Both the position numbers and the translations under genes were made by a program. A DNA stretch of 41,746 nt from a bacterium (GTDB lineage Archaea; Nanobdellota; Nanobdellia; SCGC-AAA011-G17; GW2011-AR17). The notes beneath the pieces are model-generated. The model saw nothing but the letters and a program-made list of their open reading frames with translations, searched no databases and was not told the DNA's origin. The stretch spans positions 1-41,746 of the forward strand of contig JAUYPF010000008.1 in assembly GCA_030697685.1 (NCBI GenBank), given 5' to 3'. This document shows positions 1 to 7,269 of the stretch, piece by piece (the stretch's first letter is position 1; each line of letters begins with the position of its first letter).

Positions 1-228
1 AAATATTCTCTTATTAGTTCAAGTATTCTAGAAGTTGAGCCTTCAGAAGTTTATTCTATTGAACAAGGATTAATTTATATATCTAACAACTTTATATCTG
101 TTAAGGCGGATACTTTAGATGTAGGCTATATCACTTCTATCTTAGATGATAGAAACAAAGTTTTTGATAATGGCGCAGTTTATATTGTTGAATTAAGCTA
201 CAATGGGGGAAACAGTTATGAAAGTTAA
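1..228 (+). CDS. C-terminal end of a cut-off protein, unknown function
   Basis: Frame 1 is open from the first base to a TAA at 226-228 and gives 75 residues. It is not in the ORF track because its start lies outside the window. The residues look like a soluble beta-rich tail with a motif DDRNKVFDNGAVYIVEL. This resembles the extracytosolic tail of archaeal GT-C membrane glycosyltransferases, but that is a weak inference. The next gene starts inside its last codons, so the two are probably co-transcribed and translationally coupled. It may belong to the same membrane or surface operon as the split DUF1616 genes that follow. Confidence 0.6.
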   Translation, partial: KYSLISSSILEVEPSEVYSIEQGLIYISNNFISVKADTLDVGYITSILDDRNKVFDNGAVYIVELSYNGGNSYES

Positions 229-628
229 TGGTTCTCATAAAGAACTCGCATTTTTATTTTGTCTTCTTTGTACTTTACTCTTAGTTTTCTTATTTATTTC
301 TCTAAAGACATCTGAAGAATCCTTTACCGAGCTTTACTTCGAAGATCACACAAACCTCCCAAGTACAATCGCCTTAGGAGAAACCTATGATTTCAGCTTT
401 AGTATTCACAATCTAGAACAAGAAACAACAAACTATGAATACGTTGTATATATAGTGGAAGAGGATGGAACAACTACTTTAGTAGACTCTTCTTCAATAA
501 AGCTCAAGAACGAAGAAACAGCAACTATAGGAGAATCTTTCACTTTAGAAGACTCTTTTACTACAGCAAAATTAGTTGTAGAACTCAATACGGGAGAAGA
601 AATCCATTTCTGGATAACACAACAATGA
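218..628 (+). CDS. Membrane-anchored protein matching the C-terminal half of DUF1616
   Basis: The ORF track starts at 203, but ATG 218 has a GGGGGA sequence about eight bases upstream and removes an odd N-terminal extension, so I prefer 218 (136 residues). Residues 8-30 are one transmembrane helix. The rest is a beta-rich domain with FTELYF, SFSIHNLE, NYEYVVYI and HFWI. This order matches the soluble second half of archaeal DUF1616 proteins as I know them (FTEFYIL, NHE, VxYxxxV, LxLWI). The function of DUF1616 is unknown, although it often lies near surface and glycan genes. The gene overlaps the upstream gene by 11 bases and the next by four (ATGA), so the three form an operon. The first half of DUF1616 is in the next gene, so the domain order is reversed. 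Confidence 0.65.
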   Translation: MKVNGSHKELAFLFCLLCTLLLVFLFISLKTSEESFTELYFEDHTNLPSTIALGETYDFSFSIHNLEQETTNYEYVVYIVEEDGTTTLVDSSSIKLKNEETATIGESFTLEDSFTTAKLVVELNTGEEIHFWITQQ

Positions 629-924
629 TAATCATAGACATCCTCCACGCAATTATTGGGTTAGCTTTTGCTCTATTTATTCCTGGTTTTCTCCTCACAA
701 AAATCATCTTTAAGGAACAAGAAATTCTTGAAAAAATAGCTTTTTCCATTGCTTTTAGTATTGGTATAGATATCTTTTTGGGGCTCTTTTTAGGAGCAAA
801 TGAGACCATGTTCAAGCTCACAGGGGGCATTACTGAGTTAAATCTCTGGTTTTATCTCATCTTTATTACTCTTCTTTTAGGTGTTATCCTCTTCATTAAA
901 GAGAAAAAACTTCTTCATAAATAA
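625..924 (+). CDS. Small membrane protein matching the N-terminal half of DUF1616
   Basis: This 99-residue protein has about three hydrophobic helices. The motif PGFLLTKIIF, followed by EKIAFSIAFSIGIDIFLGLFLG, matches the usual DUF1616 N-terminal pattern (PGxxLxxxLFP, then a conserved stretch reading ERIALSxGLSIAxxPLxGL). Its start ATG overlaps the preceding stop as ATGA, so the two products are probably made in equal amounts and may assemble together. The function is unknown. The gene could also be read as one half of a broken DUF1616 gene, but the permuted order and clean four-base overlap argue for a real two-subunit arrangement. Confidence 0.6.
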   Translation: MIIIDILHAIIGLAFALFIPGFLLTKIIFKEQEILEKIAFSIAFSIGIDIFLGLFLGANETMFKLTGGITELNLWFYLIFITLLLGVILFIKEKKLLHK

Positions 925-1028
925 GCCTATTTTAACCTTATTTCTTAAAAATAACTCAAAATTAACCTGAAATAGAGCTATATCCTCTAGTTATAGAATC
1001 ACTTGAAAGTTAATACAAAACCATAAGG

Positions 1029-1036
1029 TATATAAA
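1029..1036 (+). promoter_or_regulatory. TATA box for the 1088 surface protein gene
   Basis: The string TATATAAATAG follows CCATAAGG, a plausible TFB-recognition (BRE) element. Initiation would fall near 1058-1060, giving a leader of about 30 bases. This leader carries a strong Shine-Dalgarno site, AGGAGGAG at 1071-1078, nine bases before the ATG. A leader with such a strong site is unusual in this window and suggests high expression. Confidence 0.7.
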
Positions 1037-1087
1037 TAGGTTCTAATTTTAAAGTAGTAACAATTCCTTAAGGAGGAGTACAATAAA

Positions 1088-2020
1088 ATGATGAAAAGAC
1101 TATTAATAGCATTGATGTTTGTGCTTAGTCTAGTTGCTGTACCTGCTCTAGCAGACACAAGTTCCAACTATGTTGTAAACAATGTGTATGTAGATGGTAT
1201 GGTTCTAAGTGCTAACACAATCTATGTTGAAAGAGGGGAATCCCAAGATTTAACTGTATACTTAACAGGTACTGGGGAAACCACAGACGTAAATATTCGA
1301 GCATGGATCGGCGGATATGAATATGATTCAGTTCAAGTAGCTTCTGCAATGTTTGACATTGAAGATGGCGTTTCTTACCAAAAGAAATTAACTCTTGAAT
1401 TTCCAGAAGACCTTGACGCAAACCAAGAATACACCTTATATGTTGAAGTATACGATGATGTAGACTCTGTTACATACCAAGGTACAATCTTAGTAAGCAA
1501 AGTTCGACATTCCCTTGAAATCCAAGACGTTATCTTAGACTCAAGCTTAGATGCTGGTGATTACACCACAGCTACAGTGAGACTAGAAAACCTTGGTGAC
1601 AAGAAAGAAGAAGACATTAAAGTAACAGTTTCTATCCCTGAATTAGGCATAGAAGAGTCCACTTTTGTTGACGAACTAACCAACGACGAACTTGACAATG
1701 AAGATGAAGAATCATCTGGCGATGTCTCCTTGACCTTCCAAATTCCTAAAGATGCAGAATCTGGGGACTATGAAGTACAAGTAAGCGTAAGCTACAACAA
1801 AGGTTATGATACTTTAGAAGAATCTACTTCTGTAAGTGTTGAAGCTCTTGAAGTTGCTGAAGCTGAAGAAGACAGCACTGTTACCGTAGTTGTTGCTGAA
1901 ACTGAACCTAGTGAAGATGCAGATGAAGGAACAGACTTCTCTACTGCATTAAGACTTGGCTTTGGTATCTTGGCTGTATTAATCGTTATCCTTGCATTGA
2001 TCTTGATCGTGCGAAGATAA
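1088..2020 (+). CDS. Secreted, C-terminally anchored surface protein with Ig-like beta domains
   Basis: The 310-residue protein has a signal peptide (about residues 1-22, ending in ALA), a highly acidic beta-rich ectodomain and a C-terminal helix GFGILAVLIVILALILIV followed by RR. Two tandem beta-sandwich-like segments are visible, about 30-145 and 145-255. The second (LEIQDVILDSSLDAGDYTTATVRLENLG) looks like the CARDB/COG1361 type used in archaeal S-layer and adhesion proteins. An acidic linker (about 250-285) precedes the anchor. The strong TATA box, near-consensus Shine-Dalgarno site and well-formed downstream T-tract suggest an abundant protein transcribed alone. An envelope or S-layer role is inferred. 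ATG 1091 is an alternative start. Confidence 0.8.
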   Translation: MMKRLLIALMFVLSLVAVPALADTSSNYVVNNVYVDGMVLSANTIYVERGESQDLTVYLTGTGETTDVNIRAWIGGYEYDSVQVASAMFDIEDGVSYQKKLTLEFPEDLDANQEYTLYVEVYDDVDSVTYQGTILVSKVRHSLEIQDVILDSSLDAGDYTTATVRLENLGDKKEEDIKVTVSIPELGIEESTFVDELTNDELDNEDEESSGDVSLTFQIPKDAESGDYEVQVSVSYNKGYDTLEESTSVSVEALEVAEAEEDSTVTVVVAETEPSEDADEGTDFSTALRLGFGILAVLIVILALILIVRR

Positions 2021-2021
2021 A

Positions 2022-2044
2022 TTTTTTCTTTTTTTTCTTTTTTT
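2022..2044 (+). terminator. Oligo-T terminator after the 1088 surface protein gene
   Basis: Directly after the stop codon there is a run of more than 20 bases that is almost all T, broken only by single C residues. Archaeal RNA polymerase terminates at such T-tracts without needing a hairpin. Confidence 0.6.
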
Positions 2045-2177
2045 ATGATACTTTTTCTCAGAATTTTAGCTTTTGTAAAGAGAGTTCTTCAATACACAAT
2101 TACTTTGATAAAGAATCTATTGTAAACTACTAATCTCCTACTAAAAACGACTAACAAAAAGAAAAAAAATAATTTTG

Positions 2178-3191
2178 CTATACACCACAGCCGGCCGCAG
2201 TTGCTGAGCCCCCTTGAGTGTCAAATCCGAAACCTGGTGCAGGTGTGCCAAAAGAGGTTAGATCAGTGTCACACGCGGAAGGTTGGTTTACAAATGCTCC
2301 ACAGATTGTATTTAGTAGGCTAGCTGCGTCTCTTCCAGATTCGACTTGCTCTCCATTAATAACTAGTGTTGGGGAGCCTTGGATGGCGTACTGTTTATTT
2401 TCTGCGTCGTGCACTAAAAATTTAGGGAATCTGCCGCTACTCCAAGATGATTTGTCTTCGAGGTTTTTTGTAACATCAAATTTCGCATCTGTTTCTTCTA
2501 TGCATACGCTAATGTCTTCTGTAGTGAGATCTGCTGCAGCGAGTGCATCTTCGTAACTGCTGGCTTCAAGGAATTTACTCAGGTAGGTTAGATACTTTTC
2601 TTTGTACTCCTGTTGGATACAGTATTGTCTGAGATTCTCCTCAACCTCACCAGATGAGGGATGCATAGCATAGTTTACGAATTTCACCTCGAAATCTATG
2701 GTACTTCCAAGGGCTTTGACTACTGGTATTATCCCTTTTTCTACTTGCGTACCATAAGGACAATAGGACATGATGAACAATTCCACGTTAGGAGTTTCAG
2801 ATGTGGTTATTTCTTGCGTTTGAGATGTTGCACTGTTTGTTTCCAGAGGCTCATCGATGTTTATTGCTTGGGTGAAAAGCTTCGTGCCATCTTTTGTTAC
2901 GTAGGAATCAAACTCTTGTCCGTTTACGTCTAATTTTAGTAGGTATAGACCTTCAGATTCCTCTATACTCTCTATGGTTGCTTGGGCTTGACCATTCAGC
3001 ATGTTTTCGTTGATGTATTGGACAGTTTTGTCTGCTACTACGTCACCACTTAGTATTTCCTCATTTGCGAATTTGAATCCACTGGTCATTACCGCAGCGA
3101 TGAGAGATATTGCCAATATTGCGGTAGATATCTGCCACAACATCAGACTTTTTCTTTTTGACTTATGTATTGTTTGTTCATTTTGTTCCAT
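2178..3191 (-). CDS. Membrane-anchored DsbA/thioredoxin-fold protein
   Basis: The 337-residue protein has an N-terminal membrane helix (about 17-36), a spacer domain (about 45-115), a Thr/Ser/Glu-rich linker and a thioredoxin-fold domain from about 135. The active-site region is FIMSYCPYGTQ, with a single Cys144 in place of CxxC, as in many archaeal DsbA-like or glutaredoxin-like proteins annotated as thioredoxin-domain. The segment GSPTLVINGEQVESGRD is the cis-proline loop of this fold. The C-terminus is Gly/Ala-rich and ends CGV. It probably faces the outside and acts in disulfide or thiol chemistry, but one Cys makes an ordinary oxidase role uncertain. AGGTGA lies just upstream of the ATG. 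It is divergent from the BlaI-like gene and shares its control region. Confidence 0.8.
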   Translation of the reverse strand: MEQNEQTIHKSKRKSLMLWQISTAILAISLIAAVMTSGFKFANEEILSGDVVADKTVQYINENMLNGQAQATIESIEESEGLYLLKLDVNGQEFDSYVTKDGTKLFTQAINIDEPLETNSATSQTQEITTSETPNVELFIMSYCPYGTQVEKGIIPVVKALGSTIDFEVKFVNYAMHPSSGEVEENLRQYCIQQEYKEKYLTYLSKFLEASSYEDALAAADLTTEDISVCIEETDAKFDVTKNLEDKSSWSSGRFPKFLVHDAENKQYAIQGSPTLVINGEQVESGRDAASLLNTICGAFVNQPSACDTDLTSFGTPAPGFGFDTQGGSATAAGCGV

Positions 3192-3225
3192 TTTTCACCT
3201 ATAGTATTACAAGCTAAATTAAGCT

Positions 3226-3240
3226 TTACATCCTCTGTAA
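3226..3240. promoter_or_regulatory. Candidate BlaI-type operator
   Basis: TTACA, five bases, then TGTAA forms a perfect inverted repeat between the divergent DsbA-like and BlaI-like genes. BlaI/MecI family operators in Firmicutes have a TTACA/TGTAA core. A wider pair, TATTACA at 3205-3211 and TGTAATA at 3236-3242, and a weaker TTAC-N7-GTAA at 3280-3294 lie in the same 135-base region. The minus-strand TATA of the DsbA-like gene (CTTAAATATT, about 3248-3257) places its start site about 3225, inside the repeat. Confidence 0.5.
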
Positions 3241-3294
3241 TAGTAAAGAATATTTAAGCTTATCGGTGCATGAAAAGTTTTACGCATGAAGTAA

Positions 3295-3304
3295 CTTATA
3301 AAAA
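3295..3304 (+). promoter_or_regulatory. TATA box for the BlaI-like gene
   Basis: CTTATAAAAA is centred about 27 bases before ATG 3327. That predicts a leaderless transcript and decides the start codon against the upstream ATG 3270 used in the ORF track. Confidence 0.55.
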
Positions 3305-3326
3305 GGGGCACGTCATTTGTTTTGTC

Positions 3327-3680
3327 ATGAGTGATGATGATATACAAAAATTTAAGTCGGTTCTCAGTCCATTAGAATATGGAGCTTTGCAACTTCTGTG
3401 GAAATACAAAAAGATGCGCGTAAGGGAGATCTGTGAGCATTTGCAATCTTCCAGAGATGTTGCTGTAAGTAGTGTTGCAGTTATATTAGATCGACTACAT
3501 GAGAAGGGTGTCGTTGGAAGGGATGTTGAGACTGGAAAGGGCGGGCTGCGATATATCTATTATCCCTTGAAGGATCAGAAGCAATTTGAAACGTCTATCA
3601 TTGAGATGTCTGTTAATAGTCTTATAGAAAAGTTTGGAAAGTCTGCCGTGAGTTATTTTAATCAGAGATTTTCCAAGTAG
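3327..3680 (+). CDS. BlaI/MecI family winged-helix repressor
   Basis: From ATG 3327 the protein has 117 residues, close to the usual size of BlaI/MecI repressors. The pattern LSPLEYGALQLLWK, then MRVREICEHL, VAVSSVAVILDRLHEKGVVGR and GLRYIYYPL is the BlaI layout of recognition helix and wing. The C-terminal helix (about 85-117) would be the dimerization region. The next gene encodes an M56-type protease and overlaps the stop by one base, reproducing the bacterial blaI-blaR1 pair. By analogy the protease would cut the repressor on an outside signal. The family is clear, while the signal and targets are inference; the neighbouring DsbA-like gene is a likely target through the TTACA/TGTAA repeats. 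Confidence 0.85.
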   Translation: MSDDDIQKFKSVLSPLEYGALQLLWKYKKMRVREICEHLQSSRDVAVSSVAVILDRLHEKGVVGRDVETGKGGLRYIYYPLKDQKQFETSIIEMSVNSLIEKFGKSAVSYFNQRFSK

Positions 3681-4495
3681 TGGAGGGAATGGTGTATTGT
3701 GCTGAATGTTCATTAGGTTTCTTTTATAGTCCAGTGAAGGTGGGAGTAGTGCTGTTATCGATATTGGTTTCTTTAAGTCTATTATACATTTTGAAGAAGT
3801 ATACAATTGTTGATCTAAAGAAACGTCTAGCTTTGATTTATGGGCATGTTTTTACTTTGGTGTTTCCCTTTGTGTTTTTTGTTCTCTTTCAGGGTTGTCA
3901 GGTTTTGATTTCTTCTTGCGATGGTTTTGAGAAAGTGATATCATTGCTTCTCATAACTATGTTTATTTCACTGATCATCGGCCTTCTGGTGACTCCATAT
4001 TTGTATGTTAGTATTGCTAGGAAGCATTGTGTGCGCGTTACGGATGAACACATTTCCCGCTTTGTGCAAGAAAATGCAGAAAGTCTTCAGGTGTCGGAGC
4101 CTAGGGTTTGTTTCTTGAATCTTGGTAAGCCTATTGCATTTTCTTTCAAATATTTTCGATCCGCAATCTTTTTGTCGATAGGATTATTGGATTTGTTGAA
4201 CCAGAAAGAGAGGGAGGCTGTAGTTCTCCATGAGATGTATCATCTCAAGGAGAGGTCTTCGCTGTATACATATTCATTACGAATCTTGCGTTTTGTTTCG
4301 CCACTGGCTTTCTTTACAGGTTTTGAAAAAGAGTTTATATTGGAGGAACAGCGTGCGGATGCGTTCGCTAGTCAAATGCAAGGTACTTCTGAGTATGTTG
4401 CTTCTGCGAAGGAAAAAATGGATAAGTACTACGAAGATTCTGTAAGAGAACTTATGAGAGAAAGAAAAAAGAGAAAATTACTTTTAAAAGACTGA
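3680..4495 (+). CDS. M56/BlaR1-like integral membrane zinc metalloprotease
   Basis: The protein has up to four membrane helices (about 18-36, 54-74, 85-110, and a weaker one near 160-175) and a zinc protease site HEMYH at about residues 184-188. A third ligand lies in EEQRADAFA at about 222, as in the M56/M48 clan. There is no C-terminal penicillin-binding sensor domain, so it is a BlaR1 core without the beta-lactam sensor. The N-terminus and the loop near residue 70-80 contain several Cys (CAECS, GCQVLISSC) that could form disulfides or sense redox state. The start is unsure: GTG 3680 overlaps the blaI stop by one base, ATG 3689 sits one base after GGAGGG, and GTG 3692 has better spacing. 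Confidence 0.8.
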   Translation: MEGMVYCAECSLGFFYSPVKVGVVLLSILVSLSLLYILKKYTIVDLKKRLALIYGHVFTLVFPFVFFVLFQGCQVLISSCDGFEKVISLLLITMFISLIIGLLVTPYLYVSIARKHCVRVTDEHISRFVQENAESLQVSEPRVCFLNLGKPIAFSFKYFRSAIFLSIGLLDLLNQKEREAVVLHEMYHLKERSSLYTYSLRILRFVSPLAFFTGFEKEFILEEQRADAFASQMQGTSEYVASAKEKMDKYYEDSVRELMRERKKRKLLLKD

Positions 4496-4499
4496 ATAA

Positions 4500-4598
4500 A
4501 TGAAACCAAAAATAAAAAAAGAGTGTATTGAAGGATATTCAAAAGTGAGTATAGATGAAGAATGGGAAAGCTTAGAAACATCTACAAACAAGAAATAG
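4500..4598 (+). CDS. Possible 32-residue peptide downstream of the M56 protease
   Basis: ATG 4500 opens four bases after the protease stop and runs 32 codons to TAG 4596-4598. It is too short for the ORF track. The peptide is charged (MKPKIKKECIEGYSKVSIDE) with one Cys and no membrane segment. It fills the gap up to the convergent DUF457 gene. Position and spacing suggest a third gene of the blaI/M56 operon, but the length makes this tentative. Confidence 0.35.
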   Translation: MKPKIKKECIEGYSKVSIDEEWESLETSTNKK

Positions 4599-4599
4599 T

Positions 4600-5058
4600 C
4601 TAAACTGTTTCTACAAACAACCAAACAAAAAACACAAGCATCAGAAAGAAAAAAACCATTTCTAACAAGCCTCCAGTTTTAACAATCCCACGCACCTTAG
4701 GCCCTAACCAAAAAGGGCGAATACCGCTCAAAGTCAATGCATCGCTCACAAGATGCGCACAATAACCTCCTGCAATCGCTGCACCAATCCAAAAAACATC
4801 CAAATAATATCCCAGAGCAAGGAATCCTAAAGGAACAAAAATACTATGCAAAAATCCTCTGTGCCCAAAAAAGAAGGAAATAACTGAAGACAGTGGCCAA
4901 ATTTTCCGTCCTAAAGTACTTCCCGGATGATCCACATCTGGAAGCAGTGCTGCAAAACAAAAAAGAAGAAAAAAAATGATTGGATGAGAAAAAGAAAATA
5001 TATTCACAAAAAGAAAAGCAAAAACTACTGCAAAAAGAAGATGTGTGATGCCCAGCAT
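4600..5058 (-). CDS. DUF457 (YdjM-like) membrane protein
   Basis: The 152-residue protein has about four membrane helices and the metal-ligand-like motifs of the DUF457/YdjM family: an N-terminal THLLFA, LLPDVDHPGSTLGR, HRGFLHS and GYCAHLVSDALTLSGIRPFW. The family is described as membrane-bound, predicted metal-dependent hydrolases, but no reaction is established. It is convergent with the blaI/M56 genes and lies eight bases downstream of the RPA-like gene on the same strand, so it may be read through from it. The His and Asp residues cluster on one side of the membrane, consistent with a metal site. Confidence 0.8.
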   Translation of the reverse strand: MLGITHLLFAVVFAFLFVNIFSFSHPIIFFLLFCFAALLPDVDHPGSTLGRKIWPLSSVISFFFGHRGFLHSIFVPLGFLALGYYLDVFWIGAAIAGGYCAHLVSDALTLSGIRPFWLGPKVRGIVKTGGLLEMVFFFLMLVFFVWLFVETV

Positions 5059-5066
5059 AAGGAAAT

Positions 5067-6077
5067 TTATTGCAATTCCATTGCCAATTCTTTAGGATCA
5101 GCAGCAAAAACATTATTCGCAGTAAACTCTAATCGATTAAAGAAAGTATTTTTATTTACTTTGCCTTGTATACGCAATTGTTTTCCAGCAACTTTTCTTT
5201 GCACTTCACGAAACATTTCTGGGCTATCTTTGAGTGCAGAAACATCATCCATTTCCAGTACATTCTTTACAGCATCTCGGAAGCAGACAACTCTAATATT
5301 TTCTGTTCCATCATCAAAGACCAGGTTTAGAATTGCTTGCGGAACACTCATAACAGCCCCATGATTCACACAGGTGAAGCCCTCACCAACAAATTCTACT
5401 TTTTTTGTACATGTTGGACATCCATCATAAAATCTTGGTTCAAAAATTTGTACAATAGTCCCTACAACAGTTGCATTATCATACTCTTGTAAATCTTTTA
5501 TTGCCTTTCTCTGAGCTGGCACAAAACCATTCATATTAGAAGGAATAGCAACAGCTCCTAATATTTCTCCAGAAGGATTAAATGCCCAGATTGCTTGATT
5601 TCCCATATGCACTTCTTTTCCGCTAAAGCTATTTTCTCGAACATAACAATTTTGAATTTTGAGTGTCATTCCTTCTTTGACAAATCCTTCTTCCACTTCT
5701 TTAATTTGTTTTTCATCCCAAAGAACAAGACGACAGCTCCCACTTTCATCCCCTACAAGAAGATTTAGAACTCTGCCTTCACGTGCAGCAGTTTTAAACG
5801 TTCGTACTTCATTGATTTTCAAGACTTTAACAAGCATTTCTACACCCTTAAATGCAGGATTCAATTCACTCACAGTAATCCTTCTTCCAAGATTTTTAGG
5901 GATTTCATAGACTTTAACACCTAATTCATTTGCAACAATATGTGCAGCTCCTTCTTTAGAGATAAGATCAGATAATTGTTTGAGTTTTTCTTTTACACGA
6001 AGATGTACCTCTTCATGATCCATTTTTTTCTCTTCACAGATTTTCTTAACTATTTCCTCATATACTAGTGTTGTCAT
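5067..6077 (-). CDS. RPA-like single-stranded DNA-binding protein with zinc finger
   Basis: The track start at 6107 adds ten residues, while ATG 6077 has GAGGAGA about eight bases upstream and gives 336 residues. After an N-terminal helical region (about 1-60), OB folds follow: one from about residue 65 (VEMLVKVLKINEVRTF, RLVLWDE), and a C-terminal one after a zinc-binding motif CPTC-x-CVNH (about 225-250). This layout matches archaeal RPA/RPA41-type proteins that coat single-stranded DNA in replication and repair. No RPA-associated partner genes lie next to it. The zinc ligands appear to be three Cys and one His. Confidence 0.8.
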   Translation of the reverse strand: MTTLVYEEIVKKICEEKKMDHEEVHLRVKEKLKQLSDLISKEGAAHIVANELGVKVYEIPKNLGRRITVSELNPAFKGVEMLVKVLKINEVRTFKTAAREGRVLNLLVGDESGSCRLVLWDEKQIKEVEEGFVKEGMTLKIQNCYVRENSFSGKEVHMGNQAIWAFNPSGEILGAVAIPSNMNGFVPAQRKAIKDLQEYDNATVVGTIVQIFEPRFYDGCPTCTKKVEFVGEGFTCVNHGAVMSVPQAILNLVFDDGTENIRVVCFRDAVKNVLEMDDVSALKDSPEMFREVQRKVAGKQLRIQGKVNKNTFFNRLEFTANNVFAADPKELAMELQ

Positions 6078-6116
6078 AAAAAAATTCTCCTCAGAAAAGA
6101 TCTTCATGAAAACAAG

Positions 6117-6124
6117 TTTAAATA
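6117..6124 (-). promoter_or_regulatory. TATA box for the RPA-like gene
   Basis: On the minus strand the sequence reads TATTTAAA. Initiation about 26 bases downstream falls near 6095, leaving a short leader of about 17 bases that includes the GAGGAG site before ATG 6077. Confidence 0.55.
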
Positions 6125-6221
6125 CTTTTGTACGACATAGAATATAATGAATAATTTCTTATAGAATTACCACGAAAAAAGAGTATTATGCAATATTCAT
6201 GAGAACAAAGAACTACTATTT

Positions 6222-6608
6222 CTATTTTGTACTGCAACTGACTTCTAAAGCTGTCTGCTCTTGCTCTAAGACTCTTTCTATATCTTGCTTCAGCTTAAGT
6301 TCTTTATTTCTTGATTTTGTGAGCAAGAGGATTTTTATCTGAATTCTTTCTCCTTTAATGAGGATATCATAACGAAAAAAAGAAATTTGGCGAAGCGCTT
6401 CTTTAGAAACATCTAAAACTCTTGAAGCATCTTCTATTTCAAGACCCATAGTTAATCCTCCTGGATCAAAATGAACTGTATAATCATCTATATCTACTGA
6501 TTTTTCATATAAGAGGTCTTTTACTTTTAAAAGAAGTATGTCATGCTTTAAATCATAGTTCCATACTCCCTTCCCAATACCATTATAGATTAGATTCTTT
6601 GTTTTCAT
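6222..6608 (-). CDS. DUF2283-like protein, likely antitoxin partner
   Basis: The 128-residue protein begins with NYDLKHDILLLKVKD and continues with VHFDPGGLTMGLEIEDASRVLDVS. These match the DUF2283 signature (YDxExDxLyi, then vGiEIlDAS). The C-terminal part (about 75-128) is charged and longer than the usual 70-90 residue family member. It overlaps the upstream DUF4258-like gene by four bases (ATGA). In bacteria DUF2283 and DUF4258 genes are often neighbours and annotated as a toxin-antitoxin pair, so I infer an antitoxin role. Residues about 75-98 form a second beta region (FFRYDILIKGERIQIKILL). Confidence 0.65.
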   Translation of the reverse strand: MKTKNLIYNGIGKGVWNYDLKHDILLLKVKDLLYEKSVDIDDYTVHFDPGGLTMGLEIEDASRVLDVSKEALRQISFFRYDILIKGERIQIKILLLTKSRNKELKLKQDIERVLEQEQTALEVSCSTK

Positions 6609-6922
6609 GTCCTCAGTATAGGAAGCGTATCTTTCTTCATAAAGCTTACTACTTCTATCTCTCCCTCCTTTATTTCAATGATTATATTTAAGTAAAAAAA
6701 TTTTCTGTGATAATAGATGGTATATCTCCCATTTTTTTGTAAAGCTACAAAATGTGCTACTTCTCTTTGAAGAGGCAGCTTTAGAGCTTCTTCTGTAAAA
6801 AGAGCTCTTTGTGCATGATATATTTTCTCAAAAGCATGAGGACAAATGGTGATAACTTTTTCCTTTACTTGCTCCAGTAACCATCTTCCTTCTCTGACTT
6901 CTATTATTTCTCTATGAGACAT
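6605..6922 (-). CDS. DUF4258/RelE-like small protein, likely toxin partner
   Basis: ATG 6922 (MSHREII) is preferred over 6931, giving 105 residues. The pattern CPHAFEKIYHAQRALFTEEAL, then NGRYTIYYHRKFFYLNIIIEIKEGEIEVVSFMKK resembles the DUF4258/BrnT fold: a His/Arg helix, a YxVYY strand, a hydrophobic strand and a C-terminal strand. Overlap with the DUF2283 gene suggests a co-translated toxin-antitoxin module, toxin first. The toxin order and RNase-like fold are inferred from family neighbours. The fold match is moderate; it could be a ParE/RelE relative. Confidence 0.5.
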   Translation of the reverse strand: MSHREIIEVREGRWLLEQVKEKVITICPHAFEKIYHAQRALFTEEALKLPLQREVAHFVALQKNGRYTIYYHRKFFYLNIIIEIKEGEIEVVSFMKKDTLPILRT

Positions 6923-7033
6923 AAGGAGCAATCACATTTTTCGATTCATAAAGATGCGCCCATTTTTTTTGGAAGATTTCCGAGAGCTTTAAAAGCAATC
7001 TGAAATATTTCCGGAAGATCGAGAGAGCAAAAA

Positions 7034-7267
7034 CTACTTCTTCTTCCAAAGGATATATGCTCGTATATAAAGGATAACAAGAACAGAGTTTGCAAAGAGT
7101 AATCCTAGAGAAGCAGAGAGTATTCCTATAATTGTCCAAAGAATATTCCCTAAAAGTGCAATAATAAAACCATATCTTTTCTTATTTCCTATAGTATAAA
7201 TCCCTAAAAAAGTAAGAAGCATAGCAAGAATATCAATGCCATAGTATTTTGTAAATAATTCTATCAT
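7034..7267 (-). CDS. Small integral membrane protein, PnuC/SemiSWEET-like
   Basis: ATG 7267 starts two bases after the stop of the upstream lipoprotein gene and gives 77 residues with three hydrophobic helices. The motifs GFIIALLGNILWTIIG and NSVLVILYIRAYILW resemble one repeat of PnuC-type nicotinamide riboside transporters or SemiSWEET-like proteins. A full PnuC is about 200 residues, so this would have to work as an oligomer or is a different family. It is the last gene of the lipoprotein operon. A 110-base gap with nothing recognizable separates it from the DUF4258-like gene. Confidence 0.55.
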   Translation of the reverse strand: MIELFTKYYGIDILAMLLTFLGIYTIGNKKRYGFIIALLGNILWTIIGILSASLGLLFANSVLVILYIRAYILWKKK

Positions 7268-7269
7268 AA

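Noticed and set aside
2178-3191. Classic DsbA call for the thioredoxin-fold protein
   Set aside because: The active site has only one Cys (CPYG), so a standard CxxC oxidoreductase is not supported.
6912-7139. 75-residue minus-strand ORF
   Set aside because: It overlaps the PnuC-like gene in another frame and its product has no pattern; the real gene has clear helices and a tight gap to its upstream neighbour.
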